Assembly (NCBI GenBank): GCA_963575745.1
Contig: CAUYUJ010004347.1
Span: 253,347 to 317,346, forward strand
Length of the DNA: 64,000 bases
Direction of reading: 5' to 3'
DNA from: Prorocentrum cordatum
Taxonomy: Eukaryota > Sar > Dinophyceae > Prorocentrales > Prorocentraceae
This document shows positions 1 through 10,602 of the stretch, piece by piece (position 1 is the first letter of the stretch; every line of letters begins with the position of its first letter). The notes beneath the pieces were generated by a model. That model saw only the letters and a list, made by a program, of their open reading frames with translations. It did no database searches and was not told the DNA's origin. The translations under genes were made by a program, and so were the position numbers.

Positions 1-262
1 TCATACTTTAATGTCCCGCCCGCCCGACTCGACCCGCCCGTTGGGGTCCGCCCGACCCGACCCGACCCGCCCGCGAGGGTCCGCCCGCCCGACCTGACCC
101 GCCCGCGGGCCCGACGCGACCCGCCCGAACCGCCCGTTAGGGTATTGCGCGCGTGCCTTTTCGATGATGCATCATACTTTAAAGACCCGCCCGCCCGACC
201 CGACCCGCCCGTTAGGGCCCGACCGCCCGACCCGACCCGCCCGACCCGACCCGCCCGATGTC
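1..262. repeat. GC-rich tandem repeat (CCGACCCGCC-type)
   Basis: Degenerate tandem array of CCCGCCCGACC and GACCCGCCCG units. There is also a larger ~170-bp period: the words TCATACTTTAA followed by CCCGCCCGCCCGA start at position 1 and again at about 171. No coding signal is convincing here. Confidence 0.85.
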
Positions 263-354
263 GTCTTCGCCGTCGCCATTGCTGGAGTCTTCGTCGTGCT
301 CGTCGTCGTTTACGTCGCGGTTATCGCGGTCGTCGTAGTGGTCGTCCTTCTCAG

Positions 355-1984
355 GTGTACAAGCGGCTGCGCGAGGAGGGGCCCGCGCAGGCCAGCGCGG
401 GGGCGCTCGCGGCGAACGCCCTCGCGACAGTTCCACCAGTCGACGTTGCCCAAGTCCCCGCCGCTCCGACGCTGCGGCGAGCTTGCTGGCGGTGCAGGCA
501 CAAGCACCTCGACGCGCAGCTCAAACAGGGGGCTGACCCCGACGTCGAGCTCGACTTCTCCTCTGTGGAGACTCTCTCACTTGTGCCCGCTCTCAAGAAG
601 ATCGGGGACCAGGACTTCCTCTTGTACGACAGCGGCGCCACGAGGGAATCCCACAGGATCCTCTGTTACGGGACGAAGGACAATGTGGAGTTCTTGAACA
701 ACTGCAGTCTGTGGCTCGCGGATGGCACCTTCCGCATCGCACCGGAGCCCTTCCGCCAGGTGTGCGCAGTCCACGGGTACGACCGCGGCTACACGTTGCC
801 GTGCCTCTACTTCCTCCTCACAGACAAGTCGGAGAAGACCTACAAGCACGTCTGGGACCAAGTGTTCCTCATGCTTCCTGACGGCCCAGAGCCCGAGGTG
901 TCTCTGCTCGTCGACTACGAGCAGGCCGCCTTCAAGGCTGCCGAGAAGTCCTTCCTCGACATCAACGTGGGGGGGTGCTGGATGCACTTCGCCGGGGCCT
1001 TGTGGAAGCACGTCCAGAGCCTCGGCCTGGCCGGCCGCTTCCGCGACGACCGCGACTTCCGCTTCCGCGCGCGGCCCTCGGCAGATCTCCCCCGTGCGCC
1101 GCGGCGTCCGCGCCCCTCCGCCGCAACCGAATGCCCGATCTGTAGCCCCTCCTTCACGCAGCTTTCGCTCTCCCTCTCTCTCTCTCTGTCGTTCTGTGTG
1201 TCTCTCCCTCTTCTTATATTCCCCTCTCCTCGTTTTCTCGCGTCTGTCCTTGCTACAGTGCTTAGGTTAAGAAGCTGCAGTGCCTGGCGTTCCTGCCGCC
1301 AGACGCCGTGGCGGACCACTTCGAAACCCTGGCCCACGAGCCGCGGGCTCGGCGGCCTCCCTGCTGGCCACGCGCGGCGCCAACGACGCCATGCCTGCTG
1401 CCCCTCCGGCGACGTTTGTCCGCCTTCTTCCCCCCGCTGCTCCGATCCTCGGCGTTTTTTTCTGCGTGGCCCCCTCCCTTCCTCCCCTTTTCTTTTCGGA
1501 GTCGTCCGCGGCCCCCCTTGCGATCCCAACCTTGTGCTTCCTCGCGCCAAGGTTCCAAGACGCCGAGACCCCCTTCCTCAAGTACTTCGAGAAAACTTGG
1601 ATCGGCGAGCGCAAGCGGAATGGCGAGAGGAAGCCCCCTCTCTTCCCCCACGAGTTGTGGAATGTCCACATGCGGTGTTTGGAGGAAAAGTTCCTTACGA
1701 ACAATATGGCAGAATTATTCCACAGGCACCACGCGGACCGCTTCCACCACGGCCAGAAGCGCCCTTACTTCCCTAAGTTCGTGGAGCGCCTCCGCCTCCA
1801 GCAACACGAGACACTTCGCGACCTCGCCGAGCTAGCGCAGGGAGGCCACAAGAGGGAGAGCCCCGACACGAAAAAACGCACGGCCTACCGGAAGGAGCTC
1901 GTCAGCCGGTACCTCCTGAGCGGTGACGCCACCACTACGGTCAACGGCTTGGCCACGCTCTACATGAAGCACGAGGCCGATTAG
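355..1984 (+). CDS. MULE-type (Mutator-like) transposase, three exons, 5' end probably missing
   Basis: Cut-and-paste DNA transposase of the Mutator superfamily. Exon A (about 355-1072) carries the MULE core, with WLADGTFRIAP (first catalytic Asp) near 712, SLLVDYEQAAF (second Asp) near 902 and GCWMHFAGALW, a C..H motif, near 975. Exon B (about 1272-1345) reads LQCLAFLPPDAV. Exon C (about 1550-1984) reads FPHELWNVHMRCLEEK and TNNMAELFHRH, the usual region of the catalytic Glu, and ends with a stop at 1982-1984. The gaps at 1073-1271 and 1346-1549 are pyrimidine-rich, change frame and end in AG, so I read them as introns; donors are not canonical GT and are placed only roughly. An AG acceptor at 353-354 after a TC-rich run suggests an earlier exon upstream. 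Terminal inverted repeats were not found, so it may be a relic. Family assignment is confident; exon borders are not. Confidence 0.72.
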
Positions 1985-2014
1985 GAGTTAGCTGTGATGC
2001 TAGACATCCGGAGG

Positions 2015-2130
2015 AGGAGGAGGAGGAGGAGGAGGAGGAGGAGGAAGAGGAGAAGGAAAAGGACCAGGAGGGCGAGGAAAACGACGGCTGCGGCGACGGC
2101 GGCGGCGGCGACGGCGCCGAAGACGAGGGC
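2015..2130. repeat. (GGA)n then (GGC/GAC)n tract
   Basis: GGA trinucleotides from about 2015, then degenerate GCGGCGGCGACGGC repeats, starting about 30 bp after the MULE stop codon. Open frames here are repeat-made. Confidence 0.8.
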
Positions 2131-2540
2131 GACGACCATCGATGACGTCTTTAGGCCTCCCACGAGGCCCGCCGCGGCTCCCAGAGGCGCCACTCGTGAT
2201 TTTCCCTCGCACACCACCCCAATTCCCCCACTCCACCCAATCCTGAGGACTAGTGTACTCCTGAGCACGTCGCCGCATACCTCCCCACTCCGGCGCGATC
2301 CTTTACATTCCTCTCCGCTCCACCGAACTCTGCCCGAATTCGCCGCCTTCGGCAATCCTTCCCGCTCCTCCGGACTCTAGCCTCCATGTCACTGCGTTCA
2401 GCTCTTCCCGCTCCTCGGGACGCCTCTTCGGTCCATCGCACTTCTCCCGTACATGGACAATATATCCGAAACCTGCGACACAAGATGCCCCCCGGACCCC
2501 CACATTAATTTTGGGGAGATGTGGCAATGAAGGGGGGGCT
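2131..2540. other. Spacer without recognisable gene
   Basis: Unique-looking GC-rich DNA between two repeat blocks. No frame shows motif-like or protein-like composition on either strand. Confidence 0.5.
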
Positions 2541-4160
2541 TAGGTGGACAATAATATTCGAAACCCCAAAACAACACCCACTCCGACCCCAACTCCGATT
2601 CCGACTCTTGCGGCTCCGACTCCTCTTCCGACTCCGACTCCGACTCCACTTCCGACTCCGATGCGTCCGACTCCGACTTTTCCTCCGACTCCGACTCCAA
2701 CTCCGACTCCAACTCCGACGAATCCGACTCCGACTCCGACTCCGACTGCTCCGACTCCGACTCCTCCTCCGACTCCGACTCCATATCCGATTCCGATTCC
2801 TCCGACTCCGACTCCTCCGACTCCGACTCCGACTCCGACTCCAATTCCGACTCCGACTCCGACTCCTCCGACTCCGACTCCTCCTCCGACTCCGACTCCT
2901 CCTCCGACTCCGACTCCTCCGACTCCGACTCCTCCTCCGACTCCGACTCCAACTCCTCCGACTCCGACTCCTCCTCCGACTCCGACTCCGACTCCAACTC
3001 CGACTCCGACTCCGACTCCTCCGACTCCTCCTCCTCCTCCTCCTCCGACTCCAACTCCGATTCCGACTCCTCCTCCTCCTCCTCCTCCTCCTCCTCCGAC
3101 TCCGACCCCTCCGACTCCGACTCCGACTCCTCCTCCGTTTCCGACTCCGACTCCGACTCCGACTCCGACTCCGACTATTCCGACTCCGACTCCGATTCCT
3201 CATCCGACTCCGACTCCAACTCCGACTCCGACTCCGACTCCGACTCCGACTCCGACTCCGACTCCTCCGACTCCGACTCCTCCTCCGACTCCGACTCCTC
3301 CGACTGTGACTCCTCCTCCGACTCCAACTCCGACTCCGACTCCGACGTCTCCGACTCCTCCTCCGACTCCAATTCCGACTCCGACTCCTCCGATTCTTTT
3401 TCCGACTCCGATTCCGACTCCAACTCCGACTCAATCTCTTGCGATTCCGACTCCTCCTCCGAATCCGATTCCAATTCCGACTCCGACTCCTCCTCCTCCT
3501 CCGACTCCAACTCCGACTCCGACTCCTCCGACTCCGACTCCTCCTCCGACTCCAACTCCGATTCCGACTCCGACTCCTCCGACTCCGACTCCGACTCCTC
3601 CTCCGTTTCCGACTCCGACTCCGACTCCGACTCCGACTCCTCCGACTCCGACTCCTCCTCCGACTCCGACTCCGACTCCAACTCCGACTCCTCCTCCGAC
3701 TCCGACTCCGACTCCAACTCCGACTCCTCCGACTCCGACTCCTCCTCCGACTCCGACTCCAACTCCTCCGACTCCGACTCCTCCGATTCCTCCTCCGACT
3801 CCGATTCCGACTCCGACTCCTCCGACTCCGACCCCTTCCTCCGATTCCAACTCCGACTCCGACTCCTCCGACTCCGACTCCTCCTCCGACTCCGACTCCG
3901 ACTCCCTCCTCTCCTCCGACTCCAACTCCTCCTCCGACTCCTCCGACTCCGACTCCGACTCCGACTCCGACTCCAACTCCGACTCCTCCGATTCCTCCTC
4001 CGACTCCGACTCCGACTCCGACTCCGTTTCCGACTCCGACGATTCCGACTCCTCCGACTCCGACTCCTCCTCCGACTCCGACTCCGACTCCAGCTCCGAC
4101 TCCTCCGACTCCGACTCCGACTCCGACTCCTCCTCCGACTCCGACTCAAAATCCGATTCC
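2541..4160. repeat. Long CCGACT/CCTCCG hexamer array (~1.6 kb)
   Basis: Near-continuous 6-bp period made of TCCGAC, TCCTCC, TCCAAC and TCCGAT variants. The period is a multiple of three and stop-free in most frames, so it opens frames of several hundred codons reading PT, SD, RS, ES or LR dipeptides on both strands. These are artefacts of the array. The hexamer is not a known telomere repeat. Confidence 0.95.
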
Positions 4161-4575
4161 TCCTCCTCCCCCTCCTCCTCCTCCTCCTCCTCTTTCCCTT
4201 CCTCTTCCTCCGCCTGCACGTCCTCGTCCTCCTCTTCCTCCTCCTCCTCCTCCACCTCCTCCTCCTCCTCCTCCTCCCCGTCCTCCTCATCCTCCTCATT
4301 TTCCTCATCCTCCCGCTTTCCTCCCTTCTCCCCCTCCCTTCCCCCTCCCTCCTCCTCCTCCTCCTCCTCCTCCTCCTCCTCCTCCTCGTCATCCTCCTCT
4401 CACCTTCCTCCCCTCTCCTTTTCCCTCCTTCCACCTCCGATCCTCTGATGCTGCTGTTGCTTTTCCTCCTCGGGTTGCTCTTCTTCTTTTTCTTCTTAGT
4501 ATTATTCGTATTATTATTAGTATTCTTCTCCTCCTCCTCATCATCCTCATCCTCCGCCTCTTCCTCCTCCAGGGA
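4160..4575. repeat. (CCT)n/(CTC)n tract followed by TTATTA/CTTCTT tract
   Basis: The hexamer array decays into CTC trinucleotides to about 4440, then into TTC/TTA/CTC mixtures at 4455-4575. This is strongly strand-asymmetric pyrimidine DNA. Confidence 0.85.
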
Positions 4576-4937
4576 GGGTTTGCGACGTTCCGTAGGTTTG
4601 TCGGCGGAGCTGGGTTTTACAGTCTATCGTTCTTCCTCGCGCTCCTCTGTGAGTGCTCGCGTTCGTGGTCATTCATGGCGCACTCATGCACACGTTAGCT
4701 GTACACCACATCTCTTCGCAGCCGTCCGACGGGAAAACTCCTACGACTCCAGCTGCTGCTGCTGCTGCTGCTGCTGCTCCTCCTCCTCCTCCGGAGTCCA
4801 CCTCCTACAGAGTCCTCCTCTCCCTCCTCCTGCTCCTTCGCAGGCTGACTCTCCTGCTGCTGCTCCTCCTCCTCCCCCCGCTTCTTCTCCTCCTTCTCCC
4901 CCTCCTGGCCCGTTGGCTCTACCACGACCCCCAGCGG
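4576..4937. other. Spacer with (CTG)n and (CTC)n microsatellite
   Basis: Contains a CTG run at about 4752-4776 leading into CTCCTC and further pyrimidine triplets to about 4915. No gene is supported. Confidence 0.6.
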
Positions 4938-5176
4938 CTCAGCCGAAGAGGATCCGCCGAACAGGACTTCTGCCGAAGCGGATCTGCCGAAGACGCTCTG
5001 CCGAAGCGGCGTCTGCCGAAGCGGCCCTGCCGAAACGGCTCTGCCGAGGCGGCTCTGCCGAAGCGGTGTCTGCCGAAGCAGTCGTCTGCCGAAGCGGTTC
5101 TGCCGAAGCGGTCTGCCGAGACGGACTTGCCGAAACGGTTTGCCGAAACGGTTCTGCCGAAACGGACTTCCGCCGA
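4938..5176. repeat. Minisatellite with core TCTGCCGAAGCGG
   Basis: About 17 degenerate units of 12-15 bp around a GCCGAAGCGG / GCCGAAACGG core. Unit length is not constant, so no frame is kept throughout. Confidence 0.9.
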
Positions 5177-5824
5177 CGCGGACTTGTACCCCCCACGCAC
5201 GGACGAATGCTCCTCCCCTCCCCCCGAGCTGTGAGAGGCAGGGGTGAATGCAAACGGGGGGGGGGCAGCCAGTGCGCCAGGTCTTGCAGGATCCTGCAGA
5301 GCCAGGGGTGCACTGCCCCGGGTCTGCGCGCAGGGCCTTGCTGGATCTTGCAGGATTTCGCGAGGCTTGACCGGTAGAGCCCTGGCGTATGCAGAGCGCC
5401 CACCCCACCCCTCACCAACTGCCGTGGAATCATGCGGCGATGGCGCGCCCGCGACGCCGGCGAAGGCGTTCAAAGTTGAGCTCCGCATGATAGAACGACG
5501 CGGAAGCATTGAGGCCCACCGTACCACCACAGGACCTGGCGGAATTCTGCCTTGAATGATCGGGTCCGCGATCGGTGCAAGGCTGAACGATCGACGCGGT
5601 GTCCAGCAAGTTCTTTGCGCCCGCCGACGCCGCGCGAAACTACCGTAGGCCAACCCCCAGGGCACGAAGATGGTCGCGCTTCGCGCGTCCAGGACTGGGC
5701 GAGGCACCCTCCCTCGCCGCCGCCCTCGAGCATGCAAGTCTGCTCGCTCCTGCCTCCCGGGGGCGGCCGCCCACTTCCGCAGCGGCCCCCGGGTGCTGAG
5801 GCCGAAGCCTCTCTGCACTGGCTG
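5177..5824. other. No gene seen
   Basis: GC-rich sequence with repeated words such as GATCCTGCAG / GATCTTGCAGG near 5290 and 5345. Several long open frames on both strands overlap, as expected from GC-rich DNA; none has a recognisable domain. Confidence 0.5.
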
Positions 5825-5950
5825 CGAGTCGGCGGCGAGCGAGGGGGAAGGCGAGAGGGACAAGGCTTTCTGAGAAGGCGGCGGGGCTTCTCAGAAGCCT
5901 CCGGCCTTCTGAGAGGTTTTCGGCGTCTTCGGGGAAGGCGGACACAATTC
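5825..5950. repeat. Dispersed repeat copy (CTTCTGAGAAGGC type)
   Basis: The block GGCGGCGAGCGAGGGGG ... CTTCTGAGAGGTTTTC ... CTTCGGGGA is shared with 20637-20750 in the same orientation. It is rich in the palindromic word CTTCTGAGAAG / CTTCTCAGAAG, so it can form several small hairpins. Confidence 0.7.
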
Positions 5951-6002
5951 CTCGGAAGGCCTTTTCTCACTCCCCCCGGGCTCGCTGCCGAGTGAGGGGC
6001 AG

Positions 6003-6090
6003 CGGCGGTGCATCGGCGATGCGGCGCGATCCTCCGACCCCGTCTGCCCTTACTCTGGCCCTTTCTGGGCGGCCTGGAGAGGAGGAGAAT
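6003..6090. repeat. Dispersed repeat fragment shared with 20600 and 55400 regions
   Basis: GATGCGGCGCGATCCTCC at 6018 recurs inverted at about 55407-55443. CTCTGGCCCTTTCTGG at 6053 followed by CCTGGAGAG recurs inverted at about 20604-20634. The piece therefore joins two motifs that occur separately elsewhere. Confidence 0.6.
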
Positions 6091-6732
6091 GAGGTGGAGG
6101 AGGAGGCTCAGGAGGAGTCGGAGGACAAGGGGGAGAATCGGGGGGAGGAGAGGAGGAGGGGGAGGCACAGGGGGTGTTGGGGGGACTAGGAGGCAGGAGG
6201 GGGGGGGAGGTGGTGAAGTCGGAAGGATTTTTTGGATTGCCTGCTCGTTGAGGCAACTAGCCTGTCGAGTTACGGTGGCGCTGCGGCTAGCGATGCATCT
6301 GGCAATGCAGGATCGCACGGGCACCTAAGGATTGCAGTACACAGTAACACAGTACCAGAGCTCCGTACCCAAATCCCAAGTAATCCCGCCCACCAATCCG
6401 ACCCATATAAACGAGACGCACCGCGGTCTAAGACACGCAGGTGAGCCGCGTCAGCTGACAGCCGTGGGGCTCGACCCGCACGGCAGGGCGAAAGGCGAAC
6501 AGGCTGGCATAGCATCGACTGAAAACCGTGGTCTGCGCTAGGACTGGGGACTGAGACGGCAAGGCAGGCTGCGCAAAAGGAGACGGCGGTCCTGCAGGCT
6601 TTGTGTCGCTTGTTCCCTGTCCAAGAAATCACAAAGCGATAAGCTGCCAAAATGGCATGATTTGTGCGCAAAAGAGTGCGCCCGCTGACTGTCCGATCCT
6701 GCCCAACAACCCGACTGACCCGCCAAGCATCC

Positions 6733-6799
<67 letters not shown>

Positions 6800-7129
6800 G
6801 CAGCATGCAACAAGATAGAGAGGGCATGCTCGTTAGCAGGCTGGCGAGCCGTCCACTGTACCTCGCGGGCGGGGGGGGGGCGCAACGGAGCTGCCCCCCA
6901 CCAGCCAGCCTTGGAGAGGCCGCGCCAGCGGGGGGGGGGGCGCACTCGGTCACAGGGGGGGGACTGCAGCCGCCCCGCACACAAGTGTGCGGGGGTCCAT
7001 GCCCCACAGGCCCTGGTTGCTTGCTTACCAGAGCCACCTGGACCTGACCCACACCCAGGCACGTCGCATGTGTCTGACTGATCAATCAGCACGAGAGGCA
7101 GGCAGGGAGGGCACAATGATGTGCAGGGC
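6091..7129. other. Gene-poor stretch with purine, GA and poly-G tracts
   Basis: Holds a GGA/GGGGG-rich purine run (6075-6225), a long GA repeat (listed separately) and several G8-G10 runs at about 6870-6965. No supported gene. Confidence 0.6.
6735..6796. repeat. (GA)n microsatellite
   Basis: About 30 uninterrupted GA dinucleotides. Confidence 0.98.
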
Positions 7130-7535
7130 GGCGAGGGGCGGGGCGGCTGGCGGCGAGAGAGCGAGAGAGCGAACAAAAGGGGCAGGTCGCTTCCTCGCTC
7201 GTAATCCCTCCACATCCTCCTCCAAACCTGACCTGAAACGCCCCCCAACCTTCTACTGTGGTAAGATGTCGCTGCCGCGAATCGGCTGCGTCGTCCATAG
7301 AAGTGCGCGTGCGGCCAGACATGACCTCGGTAAACAGCGTAGAAGCTTCAGCGCCCCATCGAAACTCCCAGGATGGTCCCCATAAGCTAATATTCAAGGG
7401 GCCTGGACCTGAACCCGCTGTACCTGCAACATCCATGGCACTAGCCATGGCGGCATGCTTGAAATCAGCCGCCTCTGACGTACTTGGCAAATCTGGCGGC
7501 CGGGGTCAACGCCACAAAGACAATTTCATTATCGC
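7130..7535 (-). mobile_element. Internally deleted, non-autonomous derivative of LINE A
   Basis: Reading the minus strand, 7535-7330 matches the RNase H part of LINE A (13990-13790; shared words include CAGGTCCAGGCCCCT and GCTGAAGCTTCT). At about 7315 the match jumps to the last ~20 codons of LINE A ORF2 (compare 7710-7660: GCCGCACGC...ATGGACG...GC). It then continues into a related 3' UTR (AGTAGAAGG...GG). The whole endonuclease-RT-methyltransferase middle, about 6 kb, is absent, and a smaller ~50-bp gap lies inside the RNase H part. It lies head-to-tail just downstream of the LINE A 3' end. This is either a deletion derivative or a retrotransposed spliced transcript. Confidence 0.75.
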
Positions 7536-7656
7536 AGAAACGCAGCGCGGCAAGAGAGGGAGCGGCTAGCAGTGAGAGGGCAAAACGGGGGGGGAGGAAG
7601 CTCCCTCTCTCGAGACCCCACCTGTCCCACTGTCTAACCTCCACCCATCCTTCTAC

Positions 7657-8470
7657 TTAGCCCAGGATGCCGCTGCCGAAATTTGGCTGCAACGTCCATG
7701 GAGCTATGCGTGCGGCAAGGCGCGCCTGACGTCTGTCTCTGGCCTCAGCGCGTTTGCGTTGAATCATTTCGCGCTGTGCACCCGTGAGCTGGACTGGAGT
7801 AGGCAAAGGAGGGGGGGCGGAAGTAGGTGCGACATGTGACGGAGACGCTGCGCCTTCTAGAAAGGCAGTGGCGTCTGCGTATTCCTGCTCTTCGTCTGCC
7901 TCAGCAGACCCTGCCTGCCGAGGAGTGGCGCTGGGGTCATGCACGAGCGATGGCTCGGGCACGTCGGCATCTGACCTTTCACTTGTGAGCTCGGGGGGCG
8001 AGAACCTGGAGCTTTCAGGATCGGCGCGCAAGCGTCGCGTCGTAGCTCCTACGAAATCGGGGGCCCAGTCCTCGTTCGTGCCTAGATATGGGTCCCAAGC
8101 AACGTAAAAGGCCTCTAGTGCCCCACGGAGTGCCTCTTCCTCCTCCCCCATGTCCTCTGGCCATGCCTGCGGGTCGCTCGTCACACGCATCTGATTGACC
8201 GCGTCCACTATACCGTGGGCCAATACCTGACAAAGCGCGGGGGGGGGGTATGTCTTCTTTTTGGCCGTCCGCCATTCCCTTTTTTGACCGTCGAAGCCCA
8301 TGAGCACTTCGTGGGCGTTCTGTCCGTGTGAGCAACGTCCGCGGCCAGGCGTTTCCAAAAGGCGATCATGCAGCGTACGCATCCGCAAAGCCAATATCCG
8401 TGTAGGCTCGCGAACACATTGTCCGTGTTCGCACTGATCGAAGTCGGTTGTAGAGGCCGCAGGCGATGCC
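7657..8470 (-). pseudogene. LINE A ORF2, C-terminal part of methyltransferase-like region
   Basis: Minus-strand frame that ends at a stop at 7657. It begins with FDQCEHGQCVREPTR (8445-8405), followed by RCSHG (about 8335) and KKKTYPPPALCQVLAHGIVDAV (8245-8185). From my memory of dinoflagellate retroelement proteins, this Cys/His-containing segment regularly follows the first half of this methyltransferase-like domain. The upstream half is in another frame, so a 1-nt shift is needed near 8470. The last ~150 codons are acidic, proline-rich and then basic, without a known domain. The end of this segment is also what the short derivative at 7130-7535 retains. Confidence 0.7.
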
Positions 8471-10602
8471 ATGATCGCGCGCAAGGGTGGGCACAATAAT
8501 GATTCACGGCCTCTTGTCGCCACGACGCTGGTACTGGATGCTCCGTCCAACAACATGTGCCTACGGCTAGGTGAACGGCAAAAAGTTCTATCATGGCTCC
8601 TAGTAGCTCGTTGCCAACACGTACCTGCTCCATCTGACGCGGTGCAATGGCAAGCATGCCCCAGAAGTCGTCGTGGGACCGCAGCGGTGGGGGCCCCATG
8701 TTTCGAGCCCATCGGATGCCTGACCAGGTTTCGTAGGGAGGCCCACCTCCAGAGAGGGCCACCCTGCGCGCTCGGATGTGTTCCTTCCAAACCTCCAAGG
8801 TCTGGGGTCGCATCATATTCCCAAGGACAGGGTCAATAGCAATGTCTATGGACAGGACCGTGACTGTGAAATCAACGTCGTAGTGTGTCCACTCTAAACA
8901 TGCCTGAATGTCCTCTGGCCTCCGACGTCCACAAAACAAGTCGAGGGCGTAATATTCGGCCCTCTTGATGGCAACAGGTAGTGCCTGCGCCGCCAGGCCT
9001 GTATACTGGTCGGGTAGGAACATGCGGGTTGGGTAGCGTTCTGTCTGGACGGGTGGGTAGGGCTCGGCATCCACGTCATCTAGTCCTAGCATAGGCTCTG
9101 GCGGTGGTATGAAGGCTGCTCGGGCATCATCGATGAGATAGGGGTCAGCCTCCAGTATGGCCATGCGTGCTTCCTGCTGTGAGAGGTGGAGGTAGTTCGT
9201 GGCCTCCTCAGTTAGTGGGAGAGGGGCCTTGGTAGTGGGCACAACCGCGTGCCGTCGGGGTATACGCACTTGGGCGGTAGTGCCCGGTGGCTGGGTGATG
9301 GGTTGCGGCTGCAGGTGGTGGGCTGGGTTGTCGGTCTGTAGCAAACACACGAGTAGACACCGTGGTGATCCCACTGATAGATGGTCCACTAGGTGCGCTC
9401 TAGCGTAGAACTTAGTGAGGCACGTAGTGCATGTACCGCTAGGGCATGGATATCCCTGTGCGAGTGTTGGCAGCTGTCGATGTGCGCGCGCGATGTGTGT
9501 CCGAAGGGCTCGATGTCGCGAGTATTGTGTGCTGCACCACGGACATATATGCGTGGGATGTGCTGCCTGGGTTGGGGGATCCACGATGAGCCCGCGCTCG
9601 TTAGTGTAGATTCGGTCGGGCACTCCGACTGGCTTCACCACGGCAAAGAACTGTCGTTCGACATGCTGCGCCAACGTCACACCTGCTGCATGCTGTGCGT
9701 GTGCATGTAAACCAGCCTGGATCATGCGCTTCCATGCTGGCTGACTGCGACGAATACGCGACTCACATGGTGCAAAGTCGTCGGCTGGCGGAGGTAAATC
9801 ACCCAGGGTGGGGAGCGCCTGTTGTAGCCAACCGAGACCATCGTACCAAAGTCCCAGGATAGTCCGATTTTGTGTGTTCGTAACGGTGGCTGTGTGCCAC
9901 TCGGCCGCAACGAGCCCGAAACCGACCGTGGGGCCTGTATGGGCCAGGGGCCCAAGTAGCCGAAGTCTGGCGGCCCGTAGGATCATGTCTGGAGAGGGTC
10001 GTCGCAAACGTGCCAGGACCAATTGGTCAGAGACCTGCGAACTGTCCTCTCGATAGCTGACGCGGGCTTCTGCACGATACACCTTCATGACCTCAACGCG
10101 TAGGAGGTGTGCTTCGGCACGAGTGAGGGCTGGCCAAGCCCCTGCATTGTAAAGACGACTGGACATGACGAGACTGTCTGCAAGTATAAGGCGCTCTCTC
10201 ACATCCAACTCGTCTGTGGCAAACACCCGTCGTCGTAGCGCTTGCAGAGAGGCGACCGACGACGACGACCGGTAACGTATCTCAGGAGTCATGACACCTC
10301 CCGCATCGAACACCGACCCCAGATGGATGCAGTTGTGCACGATGGGTGCCTGGATCCGTCCCAGGAGGCCCGGGACGCTCACAATGAGTCCTCCACATTC
10401 ATGCCACGCAGCATGCCTAGCCTTTTTTGATCCGGGTCCGCGCCACGAAATCAAAGCCGCCGCATTGGATGGTCCCAGGTTGAGTTTGTGTCCTCGGGTG
10501 GCAAACGCCTCGGAAACACATGCAAGAACTCGGCTGAGTCCATCATACAGCTGGCTCGCAGGCATGATTAGGATGATGGTCCCATCATCAGCATGCGAAA
10601 TA
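8466..10602 (-). pseudogene. LINE A ORF2: RT motif C, thumb, C2H2 finger and methyltransferase-like domain N-terminal half
   Basis: The frame opens with HADDGTIILIM (10599-10567), the RT catalytic motif C, with His in place of the usual Tyr or Phe. Next comes a connection/thumb region (GHKLNLGPSNAA). A C2H2-like finger pair follows at about 9555-9355 (CPWC...HRALRTHIARAH, then CTTCLTKFYARAHLVDH). The methyltransferase-like half contains LDLFCGRRR (about 8945-8920, motif I-like), a second-strand acidic motif VLSIDIAIDP, GGPPYETWSG (about 8748-8718, in the place of the PPC or PPY catalytic loop) and TEHPVPASW (about 8542). It resembles Rossmann-fold DNA methyltransferases by motif order; the substrate (cytosine, adenine, DNA or RNA) cannot be read from the sequence. 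Ends by frameshift near 8470. Confidence 0.72.

Noticed and set aside
2398-4698. Several open frames of 200-630 codons resembling SR-rich, SD-rich or Pro/Thr-rich proteins
   Set aside because: All are translations of the CCGACT/CCT array in different frames; frames overlap on both strands.
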